The translations under genes were made by a program, and so were the position numbers. The notes under the pieces are model-generated. The model searched no databases. It saw nothing but the letters and a program-made list of their open reading frames with translations, and was not told the DNA's origin. A stretch of DNA of 64,000 bases from assembly GCA_903844735.1 (NCBI GenBank), contig CAIMUX010000110.1, positions 23,099-87,098 on the forward strand, read 5' to 3'. Shown here in pieces: positions 1-10,265 of this stretch; position 1 is the first letter of the stretch, and each line of letters starts with the position of its first letter. The DNA comes from Candidatus Eiseniibacteriota bacterium. GTDB lineage: Bacteria; Eisenbacteria; RBG-16-71-46; CAIMUX01.

Positions 1-2
1 AA

Positions 3-131
3 GCGGGCTGGAACGTGACATTGGCTGCCGAGCAGTTGGGGATCGACCGCGCTTCTCTGAACCGGAAGATACGGCGCTTCGGCATCGTCCGGCCGGGCCG
101 GCGGGTCGGTGAGCCGGGCGCGGAACCATGA
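3..131 (+). CDS. C-terminal end of an NtrC-type (Fis HTH) response regulator, 5' truncated by window
   Basis: Reading frame 3 from the window edge encodes about 42 residues with the pattern WNVTLAAEQLGIDRASLNRK. This is the Fis-type helix-turn-helix that ends sigma54-dependent activators, so only the DNA-binding tail is visible. The last codon overlaps the next start in an ATGA arrangement, which implies translational coupling with the DUF4390 gene. In proteobacteria DUF4390 genes often sit beside NtrY/NtrX-type systems (family knowledge), which fits. The receiver and AAA+ parts cannot be checked. Confidence 0.7.
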   Translation, partial: AGWNVTLAAEQLGIDRASLNRKIRRFGIVRPGRRVGEPGAEP

Positions 132-865
132 GCCGCGGGCTCACGGCCTCCCCCGGACGGTTGTCGGCACGCGGCATGCTCCCCTCCGTGGTCGTGCTGA
201 CCCTGGCCCTGCTGTGGTCTGTCTCCACCGGTCCGGCGCGTGCCGATGCACCCACCGTCTTCGTCGCCGGCGGAGATTCGCTTTCTCTCTGGATCCTCGT
301 CCAGTGGGACCGCCCACTTCCGGCTTTCGTAGAAGAGCGTCTGGAGCGTGGCCTGCCCGCCACGGTCGACGTGCGGGCCGAGTTGGTGCGCCTCCGCGCG
401 GGCTGGATCGACGCAAAGCTCGCCGCGGAGTCGTTGGAGATGCAGGTCGCGAAGGATCCCTGGGACGGCTCGTACACTCTGCTCGACACCGGCTCTACGC
501 GCGGGCTCGACTCGCTGGCCGCGGTCCGCGCGAAGCTTTCACGCCAGAAACTAAGGCTCGCTCTGCAGCCGGAGTGGTGCGACGGCACCTCCATCTACCG
601 CGTAGACGTCACGACCCTTGTGGCACCGCTCACAGCCCGCGACGCGGGCGAGGTCGACTCGTGGTTACGCGGCCAGCTCCGCGGCCTCGGACGCGGCCTT
701 CTTGGTGTACCACGCGGTCTATTCGGCGTCATCCGCGACCTCTCCGGCCTGGGCGAGCACACCGCTAGTGGCGAGAGCACTCGCTTTCGGATGGAGAGGA
801 TGCCCGAAGATCGAGTGAAGGTGTTGATACCGGGAGATGGAGTGGCAGGCAGCGGAGGCGGCTAG
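128..865 (+). CDS. DUF4390 family exported protein
   Basis: The product is 245 residues with a hydrophobic export segment at roughly 15-40 that ends in an ARADA-like cleavage region. Residues 50-90 have the DUF4390 pattern, with alternating beta residues, a PAFVEERLERGLPATV stretch and then an acidic/arginine strand. The C-terminal part has the family's VDVTTLVAPLTARDAGEVDSW strand-helix element. Function is unknown. The start overlaps the stop of the upstream regulator by 4 bp, so the two are probably cotranscribed. The Gly/Leu/Arg-rich tail after residue 180 is not conserved as far as I can tell. The family call rests on pattern memory. Confidence 0.6.
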   Translation: MSRGLTASPGRLSARGMLPSVVVLTLALLWSVSTGPARADAPTVFVAGGDSLSLWILVQWDRPLPAFVEERLERGLPATVDVRAELVRLRAGWIDAKLAAESLEMQVAKDPWDGSYTLLDTGSTRGLDSLAAVRAKLSRQKLRLALQPEWCDGTSIYRVDVTTLVAPLTARDAGEVDSWLRGQLRGLGRGLLGVPRGLFGVIRDLSGLGEHTASGESTRFRMERMPEDRVKVLIPGDGVAGSGGG

Positions 866-962
866 CACGCACGATTCATGCGTGTTCTGCGCAACGTCGG
901 ATCTGCATGCATCTACCTCGTCAGGCTTGCCGGCCGCGCCCCCGCGGGGGCGTCCCCGACAT

Positions 963-2060
963 CTAACGCAGGATGCGGATCGGCACGACCGTGGGTGTGC
1001 TTCCGGACCGGGTCCTCACGCGCAGCCAGTAGGCCCCGGCGGTCGGCCGACCGCCCGATCCGCCCGCGTTGTCGAGCGAGGCCGCATACGCAACGCCACC
1101 GGTAGAACGGAAGGCCAGATCGGCGACCACACGCCCGGACACATCGACGAGACTGACGGAGGGACCACCCGGCATGGCGCGATCCGCTTCACTGAGCCGC
1201 AGCGTGAGAATCTGGCCCGGGCGAATCGGATTGGGCGAGACGGTGAGCGTCGTCATGGCCATGGTGTTCCAACCACCGACGAGACGCTCGTAGAACTCGC
1301 GCAGGCCCGGCACCGCGTCCGGGGACGGCAATTCCGGGTTCTCGATCGCGCCGCTCCCGCGCGCAGCCGATCCGCCGAAAAGCACTCGGAAATCCTCAGC
1401 GAAAATCTCGTGAGGGCGAAACGCGTGCGCTGCGTCGTCGTTGAAGATCGAAGCGTCGGTCACCCCACGCAGTGCCGCCCATTCCGTCCACAATCTGACC
1501 GACGAGTCGGACATGAAGTGGCGGTGGAAGATGTGCCCGATCTCGTGCGTGACCAGAAATGCGACCTGAGCGCTGTCGTAGTCACGAACCCCAGGGCTCA
1601 GGTAAATGGCCCTCGAATCGGCGGAGGAAGAGAGTCTGCCCGCCCGCGGATACGGAAGCAGGTAGATCGCGACCTGCAGCGACTGCACGCACTGGGCAGG
1701 AAGATCCTGAAGCGAGAGATAGACCGCGGCTTCGTCAGCAGGGTGGAAAGCACCGTCCCCGCGATTCAGAATCTCAGGATCCTCAATGCTGACGATGAAC
1801 CGAACCAAGGCCCCGCTGGACTCGCGAAACACCAACTCCCCCGTCGGGAGCCGTGAGGTGTGGTCCCGCAGGACCTCGTCCGGGCCGATGACCTCGATCC
1901 CGGGCGCACTGGGAAGAGCGAGTGCGAAGGCTGGAGCGGCCGGAAGGACCAGGGAAGGGGCAATGGCGGCCACGGCAATCCAGGATACCAGCCAAATTCG
2001 GGCCAACTGATTCTTTCCCTTACTGTTCCCGGCTGAAGACAGACTGCGGTGTTTCGCCAT
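963..2060 (-). CDS. Secreted zinc metalloprotease-like protein with FlgD-type C-terminal sorting-like domain
   Basis: The product is 365 residues. An N-terminal basic region and hydrophobic segment (about 20-48) form a signal peptide. The motif HEIGHIFHRHF near residue 170 is a classic HExxH zinc site, and further His/Glu residues follow (for example HEIFAEDFR). Residues from about 280 to the end, starting VSPNPIRPGQ and ending in a YWLRVRT strand, match the FlgD_ig/Por-sorting-like beta domain common at the C-terminus of secreted proteins in FCB-group bacteria. The likely role is an exported peptidase, with substrate unknown. It is a single transcription unit, convergent with the DUF4390 gene. 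The protease family is not assigned. Confidence 0.65.
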   Translation of the reverse strand: MAKHRSLSSAGNSKGKNQLARIWLVSWIAVAAIAPSLVLPAAPAFALALPSAPGIEVIGPDEVLRDHTSRLPTGELVFRESSGALVRFIVSIEDPEILNRGDGAFHPADEAAVYLSLQDLPAQCVQSLQVAIYLLPYPRAGRLSSSADSRAIYLSPGVRDYDSAQVAFLVTHEIGHIFHRHFMSDSSVRLWTEWAALRGVTDASIFNDDAAHAFRPHEIFAEDFRVLFGGSAARGSGAIENPELPSPDAVPGLREFYERLVGGWNTMAMTTLTVSPNPIRPGQILTLRLSEADRAMPGGPSVSLVDVSGRVVADLAFRSTGGVAYAASLDNAGGSGGRPTAGAYWLRVRTRSGSTPTVVPIRILR

Positions 2061-2108
2061 GTGTCAAGTATATCGCAATGTGGTGGGCAATAGGCAATGA
2101 TAGATGAC

Positions 2109-2140
2109 GGCCGAGTGGTGCGAATCGGCGTCACTCGGCC
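2109..2140. repeat. Perfect 9-bp inverted repeat, second hairpin of a tandem pair
   Basis: GGCCGAGTG at 2109-2117 is matched by CACTCGGCC at 2132-2140 with a 14-nt loop. It lies 11 bp from the next hairpin in the gap between the metalloprotease start and the bactofilin-like gene stop. It may be a second terminator stem or an operator for the protease promoter. Confidence 0.5.
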
Positions 2141-2151
2141 CAGACGCAAAA

Positions 2152-2186
2152 CGCCAGCAGGTCGGGGTGAGCCGATCCTGCTGGCG
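2152..2186 (-). terminator. Rho-independent terminator after the sigma/anti-sigma operon
   Basis: CGCCAGCAGG (2152-2161) pairs perfectly with CCTGCTGGCG (2177-2186), a 10-bp stem with a 15-nt loop. Read on the minus strand the stem is followed by TTTT. It sits 40 bp past the stop of the bactofilin-like gene and so ends the ECF operon. Confidence 0.7.
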
Positions 2187-2226
2187 CTATACGATTATTT
2201 AGCAGATGGTTATGCTTGATCCACGA

Positions 2227-3402
2227 TTACGATCCAGGAAATGCCGGCACGGGTGGCCCCTCTGGCGGAAGTGGAGGCGTTGTCGGCGGGCGGATCGGAG
2301 GAGGTGCGTCGGGTCCCGGCGGAGAGAGCGACGCCCTTCGCCTGCCCGCAAAGAGGGTTAGCACCATGGCGCCGAACCCGGTCGCTCCGGCGAGCGTGAG
2401 GACGGTGCCGCCGAAGAAGATCAGAACCAGTGCGATCACGGTCCCGATCCCCCCCGTTCCCAACAGCAGCAAACCCAGAACGATCGGCAGGAAGAGCATG
2501 CCGAGGCCGATCGCCGCCGAGCCGGTCCAGGACCGAGGCGCCGCGCCTCCCTCGAGCCTCCCCCGGCCGATGCGCTGCCCGAGTAGTGCCGCGATCAACG
2601 CCAGGCTCATGGCATTCAGCGGCACGAGGGCGATACCCGCCGGAATCGTCACCACGAGCCCGATCACGGTAATGGAGAGCAGGACGATGAAGACCACGAC
2701 CACAAGGTGGGCAACCAGCCCCATGAAGAGCGCACGCCACGGCCCTTCAGCCACCCTGTGTCCGAACTGGTCCATGTTGGAGCGCGCCAGAGCGCGGGCC
2801 GCCCAGCCGATGCCGAGCACGAAGACCATCTTCAGGACGACGATGGCCAGGACAAGCAGAGAGACCCCCTTAAGGATGGCGATCGGCCCTCGCGTTCCCC
2901 CATGGGGGGCGAAAATCCCGGCGGGGACGAAACTCATTCCCACATTCTGACCGCCGATGTGGGAGCCCGTCTCGCGGTTCACGCGCCCGCCGATCGACAC
3001 GGCATCGCCGTCGACGCGACCGCCATCCTTCACCGTGACCTCGCCACCGATCGCCACCACATCGCCGCGTACGCGGCCAAACACAGTCACGCTCCCACCG
3101 ATCGACACGACGTCACCGCCCACGGTCCGGTCCGCGTCGATGGTAATGCTCTCACCGGTGCGGACAATGTCTGACTCCTGGTCAAATCGAAGACTGTCCA
3201 GCCCTGAATTCCGCCGGATGATGATGGCGGTGTCGCCCTTGGTGGTTATGCTGATCTCGACATCGGCCTGCTGGCGGCTGTGTCCAGCGTGGATGGTATC
3301 GGTTCCAAGATCGACAACCGTCTGCGCCCCCGCTGGACCGGCCACCACGGACAGGCTGAGGAACGCGAGACCCAGGATGATGTCAGCAGTGCGGCTTTGC
3401 AT
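2227..3402 (-). CDS. Bactofilin-like (polymer-forming) beta-helix protein with membrane segments
   Basis: The product is 391 residues. A signal-like hydrophobic start is followed at about 85-150 by short GDVVSIGG / GDVVAIGG / GDAVSIGG repeats. These are the right-handed beta-helix turns typical of bactofilin/polymer-forming cytoskeletal domains. From about 180 on there are several strong hydrophobic segments and a Pro-rich C-terminus (PPPIRPPTTPPLPPEGPP-type), so it is an integral membrane protein with a repeat domain. The start lies 20 bp inside the end of the anti-sigma gene, so it is the third or fourth gene of the ECF operon. It may be a cell-envelope target of that sigma pathway. The exact role is unknown. 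Confidence 0.6.
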   Translation of the reverse strand: MQSRTADIILGLAFLSLSVVAGPAGAQTVVDLGTDTIHAGHSRQQADVEISITTKGDTAIIIRRNSGLDSLRFDQESDIVRTGESITIDADRTVGGDVVSIGGSVTVFGRVRGDVVAIGGEVTVKDGGRVDGDAVSIGGRVNRETGSHIGGQNVGMSFVPAGIFAPHGGTRGPIAILKGVSLLVLAIVVLKMVFVLGIGWAARALARSNMDQFGHRVAEGPWRALFMGLVAHLVVVVFIVLLSITVIGLVVTIPAGIALVPLNAMSLALIAALLGQRIGRGRLEGGAAPRSWTGSAAIGLGMLFLPIVLGLLLLGTGGIGTVIALVLIFFGGTVLTLAGATGFGAMVLTLFAGRRRASLSPPGPDAPPPIRPPTTPPLPPEGPPVPAFPGS

Positions 3403-4015
3403 GGTTCACCTTCCTCTTGTGGGGCCCGGCAATCCGCCAAAGCACCAGCCCGGTGGCCGCCACCCCCAGCCCCATGGCACCGATGAGAGACACCGTCAGG
3501 CCGCCCAGGCCGACCCGGGCCGCCTTGCGCACCGGCGCGAAACGGTCAAGGAAATCGGAGGTCCTGCTCCAGAAGGAGCGCAGCGTTTCCATCCAACCCT
3601 GTAGAGAGTCCACAAGCCCCAGCTCTTGACCGCCGCCCATCCCGGTCCCCGGCAAGGCCAGCAAGGAGGACCACAGGGAAACGACCACGAAACCACCGAG
3701 CGCGAGCCCCACCGCTCCGGCCAAGACCAAAGTCCACGAGCGTCGCAGTCCGTTGGTGCGTGGGGAGTTGGCGCGCACCGGCTGCTGCGCCCGACCGGCC
3801 TGAACGGCCGCCCGGACCAGCACCTCTTCGAGGTCGACCGGGAACGCCGGCTCTGGGATCGAGGAGAGATCCCGAGCGAGGCGGCGGAGATCGGCGACAT
3901 CCAGGCGGCAGACGGCACAGCCGGTGAGGTGTCCCTCGACGGTCGCGCGGTCCGCCTCGATGATCTCCCCAATCGCGTATTCCTGGAGGAGATCCTTGTC
4001 GAATAAGCAGTTCAT
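3383..4015 (-). CDS. Membrane-anchored zinc-finger anti-sigma factor
   Basis: The product is 210 residues. The N-terminal 45 residues contain HLTGCAVC, with the preceding residues in register. This is the H-x3-C-x2-C signature of the ZAS (zinc-binding anti-sigma) fold. Two hydrophobic segments follow, around 100-125 and 175-195, and the C-terminus is basic. The gene is downstream of an ECF sigma gene on the same strand, so it very likely binds and inhibits that sigma at the membrane. A 221-bp gap containing a low-complexity ORF separates them, which is unusual because such pairs normally overlap. Confidence 0.8.
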   Translation of the reverse strand: MNCLFDKDLLQEYAIGEIIEADRATVEGHLTGCAVCRLDVADLRRLARDLSSIPEPAFPVDLEEVLVRAAVQAGRAQQPVRANSPRTNGLRRSWTLVLAGAVGLALGGFVVVSLWSSLLALPGTGMGGGQELGLVDSLQGWMETLRSFWSRTSDFLDRFAPVRKAARVGLGGLTVSLIGAMGLGVAATGLVLWRIAGPHKRKVNHAKPHC

Positions 4016-4039
4016 TGACTTGCCGCTCCGTCGTTCGGG

Positions 4040-4240
4040 TTAGCCAACTGCTTTCTGCAGTTGGAGATGTCGCTGAACCTGGCCCTGCCTCTGGCCGTTA
4101 CCCTGTCCGTTACCCCGTCCGTTACGTTGGCCACTGCCTTGGGCATCGCCGTGCTCATGCGCCCTCGTACGGCCCCGCTCCGGTTCGGTTGCAGCCGACT
4201 CGCGGCGAGAGTGAAATCGACGGGCCCCGAATCGCCTCAT
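4040..4240 (-). CDS. Small Arg/Gln/Gly-rich ORF coupled to the ECF sigma gene
   Basis: This 66-codon frame starts in an ATGA overlap with the sigma-factor stop and ends 24 bp before the anti-sigma start. The peptide is basic and low-complexity, with repeated NGQGNGQRQGQ-like units encoded by imperfect repeats of CCGTTAC/CTGTCC. I do not recognise it. It could be a translated linker that couples sigma to anti-sigma, a disordered peptide, or an expanded repeat in the intergenic space. The coupling is seen in the sequence; expression is inferred. Confidence 0.35.
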   Translation of the reverse strand: MRRFGARRFHSRRESAATEPERGRTRAHEHGDAQGSGQRNGRGNGQGNGQRQGQVQRHLQLQKAVG

Positions 4241-4890
4241 GCATCCATCCCGATCGACTCATTGAGGCCGTCCTCCCCCCGCATCCAGGCCCGCATCTGG
4301 TTGTGGGCGCGGTGGAGGCGCGCTTTGACCGTACCCAACGGCAGGTCGAGCAGCTCGGCGATCTCATCGTAGGACCGCTGCTGGGCGTGCCGCAGATGGA
4401 TCACCACCCGATAATGCGGCGCGAGGCGGTCCACCAACAGCCCCAGGGCTTCCCCCATGCGGCGCATTTCTAAGACCCGGTCCGGAAGCGGGTTCTCATC
4501 CCGTAGCATGGGCGGACGACGCTCCTCGTCCCTGGGGTCCGGATCGATGGAAACCGTGCGCAGGCGCCGCTTGCGCAGAAAATCGATGGAAAGGTTCGTG
4601 GCGATGCGGTTGATCCAGAAGGAGAAGGTCCGCGCCTGATCGAACTGCTCGAGGGCGCGGAACGCCTTGACGAAGGTCTCCTGAACGAGGTCACGGGCGT
4701 CCTCTGTGTTGGTCACCATGCGCCAGACAATGTGGTAGACCGGGCGTTCGTGCCGCTGCACCAGCACGCGGAACGCATCCTCGTCCCCCGCCAAACAGCG
4801 GCGCACGAGTTCGCTATCAGTTGTAGCATTCACCCGTTCGACCCCGACTTCCGAAGGCGCGACCGCGAACATCCTGCCCCTCTCCCCCAT
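4237..4890 (-). CDS. ECF RNA polymerase sigma factor (RpoE type)
   Basis: The product is 217 residues. Region 2 (about 25-95) has the CLAGDEDAFRVLVQRHERPVY start, then the DARDLVQETFVKAF and FSFWINRIATNLSIDFLR motifs. Region 4 (about 150-205) has YDEIAELLDLPLGTVKARLHRA. Both sigma2 and sigma4 are intact. It directs transcription of an envelope-type regulon and is probably held by the downstream zinc-finger anti-sigma. The gene diverges from enolase across a 275-bp gap. In that gap, on the minus strand, a GCAACTT element followed about 15 bp later by CGTA could be an autoregulated ECF promoter (weak inference). Confidence 0.9.
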   Translation of the reverse strand: MGERGRMFAVAPSEVGVERVNATTDSELVRRCLAGDEDAFRVLVQRHERPVYHIVWRMVTNTEDARDLVQETFVKAFRALEQFDQARTFSFWINRIATNLSIDFLRKRRLRTVSIDPDPRDEERRPPMLRDENPLPDRVLEMRRMGEALGLLVDRLAPHYRVVIHLRHAQQRSYDEIAELLDLPLGTVKARLHRAHNQMRAWMRGEDGLNESIGMDA

Positions 4891-5085
4891 GATTGCGGAC
4901 CGGAGAGAGGTACGGCGAGCCGGGCTCGGAAGTTGCCCGCGCTGGCGCCGACCGCGGGGCCCCGCGTCGGGAAAGGCGTCCCAGACCTTAGGAACCGCCC
5001 TGCTCAGATGTCAAGCTATTGGCAGGGGAACCTGCCCGCCCTGGGATGCCCCGGTAAGCATCCTTCGAATGCATGCCTCGTGGCC

Positions 5086-6449
<1,364 letters not shown>

Positions 6450-6492
6450 AACCTGCGTCGATCCCGCGCCGCTGGGCCGGGAGGGAGGTGAC

Positions 6493-6933
6493 ATGGAGTT
6501 CGGACGCATACCCGGGAAGGGAATCCGGGGTTGGTCCGTGAGCCAAGGATCGGGAACGCACCGCGTGCGGGTCACGGGTCCGTCCATCATCGAGACCCTT
6601 GGTGCCAAACGCGATTTCCTCGTTCGGGTCGGGGTGCTTGGACTGACCCTCTGGGCCGCGGGAGTCATCCTTCTGGGAGACAAAGGGGTGCTCCGCCTAC
6701 GCGCCCTGCGCGAACAGGCAGTAGCCATGAACAGCCGGAACCAGGCGATCGAGCAGCAGCTCAAGGAGACCAACTTCGAGTTGCAGGAGGACGCCGGGCT
6801 CAGCATGGAGCGGGTCATGCGCGAGCGGTACCGCAAGTCGCTACCGAACGAGGTCGTCTACCGGAAGGTGGTGGTTCGCCGCGATTCGGTGGCGATTTCG
6901 CCCGAAACATCTCCTAACGAAATGGGGCGTTGA
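6493..6933 (+). CDS. FtsB/DivIC septum formation initiator family protein
   Basis: The product is 146 residues. A single transmembrane helix at about 42-60 is followed by a leucine/alanine/glutamine coiled coil (LRALREQAVAMNSRNQAIEQ) and the short ERVMRERYRK box typical of FtsB/DivIC. The cytoplasmic N-terminus is longer than in FtsB proper. The 43-bp spacing to eno and the GGGAGG ribosome site support cotranscription. The role would be the FtsL-FtsB-FtsQ bridge of the divisome, by family. Confidence 0.8.
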   Translation: MEFGRIPGKGIRGWSVSQGSGTHRVRVTGPSIIETLGAKRDFLVRVGVLGLTLWAAGVILLGDKGVLRLRALREQAVAMNSRNQAIEQQLKETNFELQEDAGLSMERVMRERYRKSLPNEVVYRKVVVRRDSVAISPETSPNEMGR

Positions 6934-6980
6934 CAGCGCCTGGGTCGACGGGTAGTGTCCCTGATTCGTGAACGGTTTGG

Positions 6981-7054
<74 letters not shown>

Positions 7055-7067
7055 CATACTCGACAGA

Positions 7068-7107
7068 AGAACTCCCGGTGCTCTGTAACGCAGACGTCGG
7101 GAGTTCT
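7068..7107 (+). terminator. Hairpin downstream of the initiator tRNA
   Basis: AGAACTCCCG (7068-7077) pairs perfectly with CGGGAGTTCT (7098-7107) across a 20-nt loop, 13 bp after the tRNA. No clear T-run follows, so it could be a processing or termination hairpin for the eno-ftsB-tRNA unit. The remaining 280 bp up to the permease remnant hold no gene I can support. Confidence 0.5.
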
Positions 7108-7390
7108 CGTATCCGCAGCTCTCCCGTCCGGTCCGAGCCATAGAGAGTGAGCCCCTCCACGAACGCTCGCACCACCAGCTTCTTCTCATCCAACGACCAC
7201 GGATCCCTGAATCCACAGATCAGGCATTCATCGTGGCCATTCATTACCCGGGTTGGCGGCTCCTGCACTCTCTGTAGTCATCAAAGGTCTCCAAAGTTAC
7301 TTCGACGCAGGCTGATCCTGCAGGATGGTAACGTGTGGGCGGCCCTGTACCACCACCATAATCGCCTGGGAAAGCACCCGTTCCATCGTT

Positions 7391-7989
7391 TCAAGATAAG
7401 GACGGCTGCGCGTGATTTCCGGGTCGCGATGAAACTCCGCCAGGAGATTCCGGAATCGACAGACAGCCTATCCCCGCGCCTGATTCACGCGGAACCTGGC
7501 TACCCCCTGAGCCTGGCTGCTGGATCCTTGGGCCTACCCCCTGGCTTCTGGGATCACCTGGTTGGCACAGAGACGAGCATCTTCGATCGACTGCGCGGAT
7601 CAGGTCGAGCGAAATCCCCATGAGCACGCTGACCACGGCGATCGTGGTCAGATAGAGCGAGAAGATCCGCCGGCCGAACTCCTTCTCGAGGACCAGAAGC
7701 GAGGCCAGATTGGTGGCCGGTCCCGCCAGCAAGAAGACCAGCGCGGCGCCTGGGCTGATCCCGGCGGCGATGAGGCCGGCCGGGAGGACCGAGCATGAAC
7801 ACAGAGGCAAGGGGGTCCCGATGAGGGAGGCGATGAGAATGGGCCGCTCGCCCGAACCCCGAAGTGGATCGAGCAGCCCTCGTCTGCGCCGCAGCAGCAC
7901 GTGGAGCAGCCCGGCAATCAGGAATCCGGCGAGCAGGAAGACTGCCGATTCATTCAGGATCTGCAGTATCTGAAGGGGATGGCGCTCAT
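7391..7989 (-). pseudogene. Remnant of a DUF318/SO_0444-type permease (metal efflux-like)
   Basis: The central part encodes two membrane segments with LIGTPLPLCSCSVLPAG followed directly by GAALVFLLAGPATNLASL. These are the two signature blocks of the permease family that includes Cu/Zn and ArsP-type exporters. In full-length members the blocks are separated by many helices, so an internal deletion is likely. The natural ATG at 7989 overlaps the upstream stop as ATGA, but it is in a different frame that terminates after 11 codons, so a frameshift is also implied. The last ~65 codons look non-homologous. I call it a broken gene; a divergent short permease is the alternative. Confidence 0.5.
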
Positions 7990-10265
7990 AGGTTGTCCAG
8001 AGCGACCGCTCGATCGACAAGCGATCGCCCGTGTAGCCCGGCCGGTGGTTCCAGATCGAGCATCTGCAGGATCGTGGGCATGATGTCAACCATTCTGGGG
8101 TTCTTCTCATCGAGCTTGCGATTGCAGAACAGAATCCCAGGAATCAGATCCGGATCGCTGGAGCAATGATCCCCCGACCAGGCCCGGCGATTGTCCTCCA
8201 GCAGATCCGGAGAGACTCCGCCCAGGGTCATCTGCCAGGAGACCCGGTAGTTCAGGCTGTTCCCGGCCCGAAGGTCGGGGATCAAATCCTTCTTGAAGCC
8301 GGGGGTGTACATCTGCTCTCTCGTCCAGACTCGGTTGACCGGCTTTTCTCCGGTGGCGCTGTCCACCAGAGCCTCCAGGCCGTCGATGATCGACCGCCGG
8401 ACCTCCTCGTATTCCGAACCGGGAGCAACAATCCCCTCCCTCTCCCGTCCAAGGAGGTTCACGTAGATGCTTCCGAGCCCCAGGGCATAGGCCTTTGTAC
8501 GCGTCCAGTTCACGTGTCCGAGCAGTGCGCCGGTGTCAAAGAACTTCTCCAGCGTAGCCAGATCGCCGCTAGGCGTGTTCAACCCCATGAGGCCGTTCTG
8601 TACAAGCCAGGTGTTGTAGTTCACGCCCCGCCTGAAGGAGGAGAATCCGTGATCAGAGAGCACGATGAGAGTGGCATCCTTGTCCAGCATCGCCCGGGTC
8701 TCGCCCACGACTTCGTCCATGGCGCGATAGGCGCGCAGGACCTCAGGGGCGAACCGGGCTGCCCGCGCAGGATCGTAGAGCGGGTGCCCGGTATCGATGA
8801 ACTGCCAGAAGAGATGGCCGATGCGGTCGGTGAAGTAGAAGATCTGGATGTAGAGATCGTCCTTCTTGTCGCTAAGGAGGCCTCGCTGGATTTCCCGGTC
8901 TTTCTGCAGAGTGAAGTACATGTCCTCTAGAAAAAGGTTCTCATCCCCCACGCCTGAGGGGAGAGACCAAGTGTCCTCCGGCCAGCCGATCGTCTTGAAG
9001 AGGCCGAAGCGCTGGCGGATCTCCTTGGCGTAGGACGGGGGCCAGGAAAAGGCGATCGGATGGCAGTCCGGGTGAAAGTTGAGCGGGGAGAGGTACAGTT
9101 CCACCTCCGGATCGAGGCGGAGCAGCTTGAAGCGTACCAGTCCGCGCAGCGGAGAGAGCAGATCGACCAGCGGGTTCATCGGGAACTTCAGCTCAACGAA
9201 ACCGCTCCACTGACCAGGTCGGAGACGCACGGTCTGGCCGGAGACACGAATGGTGCAGGTCGAGTCGGTCACATCCAGAGCCATCGGCACGTCGAGCCGC
9301 CGCGGGACCCCCGCCTGTTTCAGCTCCGCCTCGATCTTCCGGCGCGACTCTGCCCGCGATGCGGACGGCTCCGCGGCCAGCCGGCGATCGAGCACATAGT
9401 CGTAGAAGGTCTTGTTGTAGGGACCGACGACGATCGTTTCCATTCGCCCGCGACGCCCCGGGAGCCGGACCAGCTCGAGGCTGAACTCGTTGTCTCCGGC
9501 ATGGAAGGACGGGTCTGAGGTGTAGTAGGCCGGCGTCCCGATCCGACCCCGCATGTCAGGCACGCCCAGCCCCGAGATCATCCTCCCCAAGGTGAGCCGC
9601 TCCGCGGGGAAAGTAGCCGGCACATGGATGACTTGGGCCCGCAGCCCCACCTTGTCGGCGATCTCCCACATGGTCCGACCCTGGCGGTGGTTGACCGCGT
9701 CGGGGAGCTCGATCGGCAACCACAGGTGAACGAGATATCCCGCCCCACTGCCGAGCGAGACGGCAACCACGACCGAGGTGATCCAGCGACGCGCCCGTGG
9801 GATCCGCAGAAGACGCAGAGCGATCAGCAGAACGATCCAGGCGAACAGTCCGACAACGGCGCCGGCAAGGATGGCGTTGCGTTCACCGAAGAGGAACGTG
9901 CGGCGCGGCTCCGAGGTCATCGCGAAATCGGGGTTGTAGGTGTTGGGGTCCCGTTTGATGAAGTCGAAGATCTCGGTCGATCCGGGATCGAGGCCGGTCG
10001 CGAAGGAGGACCATGAGACCGGGGTCTGCGGTGGGTTGGTCGGCCGGAGCCGCGCGTAGCACCCCTCCTCCATGAGGGCCCGGAGGTGCGGCAGCTCCCC
10101 CTGCTTCATGTACGCCTCGACCAGCCCGGCATCGGCTCCGTCGAACCCGAGGACCACGACCTGTGGACGCGGCGGCACGCCCAAGGACGGAGTGACGGAA
10201 AGAGCCAGAAGGACAACGACCGCGACCGTGCGAAGCCTCGTGAGTGGCACCCTGGGGATTCTCAT
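7986..10265 (-). CDS. Alkaline-phosphatase superfamily phosphodiesterase (type I nucleotide pyrophosphatase-like)
   Basis: The product is 759 residues with a signal peptide at 1-30. The AP-superfamily core begins VVVLGFDGADAG (first metal Asp, about 35-45) and continues with PPQTPVSWSSFATGLDPG, where the Thr/Ser nucleophile region sits. The second metal block is ATLIVLSDHGFSSFRRGVNY (about 530-550), and a late SGDHCSSDPDLIPGILF supplies the third His. A transmembrane helix at about 130-155 interrupts the N-terminal lobe. It probably hydrolyses phosphodiester or pyrophosphate bonds outside the cytoplasm. The start overlaps the thioesterase stop by 4 bp. Confidence 0.8.
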   Translation of the reverse strand: MRIPRVPLTRLRTVAVVVLLALSVTPSLGVPPRPQVVVLGFDGADAGLVEAYMKQGELPHLRALMEEGCYARLRPTNPPQTPVSWSSFATGLDPGSTEIFDFIKRDPNTYNPDFAMTSEPRRTFLFGERNAILAGAVVGLFAWIVLLIALRLLRIPRARRWITSVVVAVSLGSGAGYLVHLWLPIELPDAVNHRQGRTMWEIADKVGLRAQVIHVPATFPAERLTLGRMISGLGVPDMRGRIGTPAYYTSDPSFHAGDNEFSLELVRLPGRRGRMETIVVGPYNKTFYDYVLDRRLAAEPSASRAESRRKIEAELKQAGVPRRLDVPMALDVTDSTCTIRVSGQTVRLRPGQWSGFVELKFPMNPLVDLLSPLRGLVRFKLLRLDPEVELYLSPLNFHPDCHPIAFSWPPSYAKEIRQRFGLFKTIGWPEDTWSLPSGVGDENLFLEDMYFTLQKDREIQRGLLSDKKDDLYIQIFYFTDRIGHLFWQFIDTGHPLYDPARAARFAPEVLRAYRAMDEVVGETRAMLDKDATLIVLSDHGFSSFRRGVNYNTWLVQNGLMGLNTPSGDLATLEKFFDTGALLGHVNWTRTKAYALGLGSIYVNLLGREREGIVAPGSEYEEVRRSIIDGLEALVDSATGEKPVNRVWTREQMYTPGFKKDLIPDLRAGNSLNYRVSWQMTLGGVSPDLLEDNRRAWSGDHCSSDPDLIPGILFCNRKLDEKNPRMVDIMPTILQMLDLEPPAGLHGRSLVDRAVALDNL

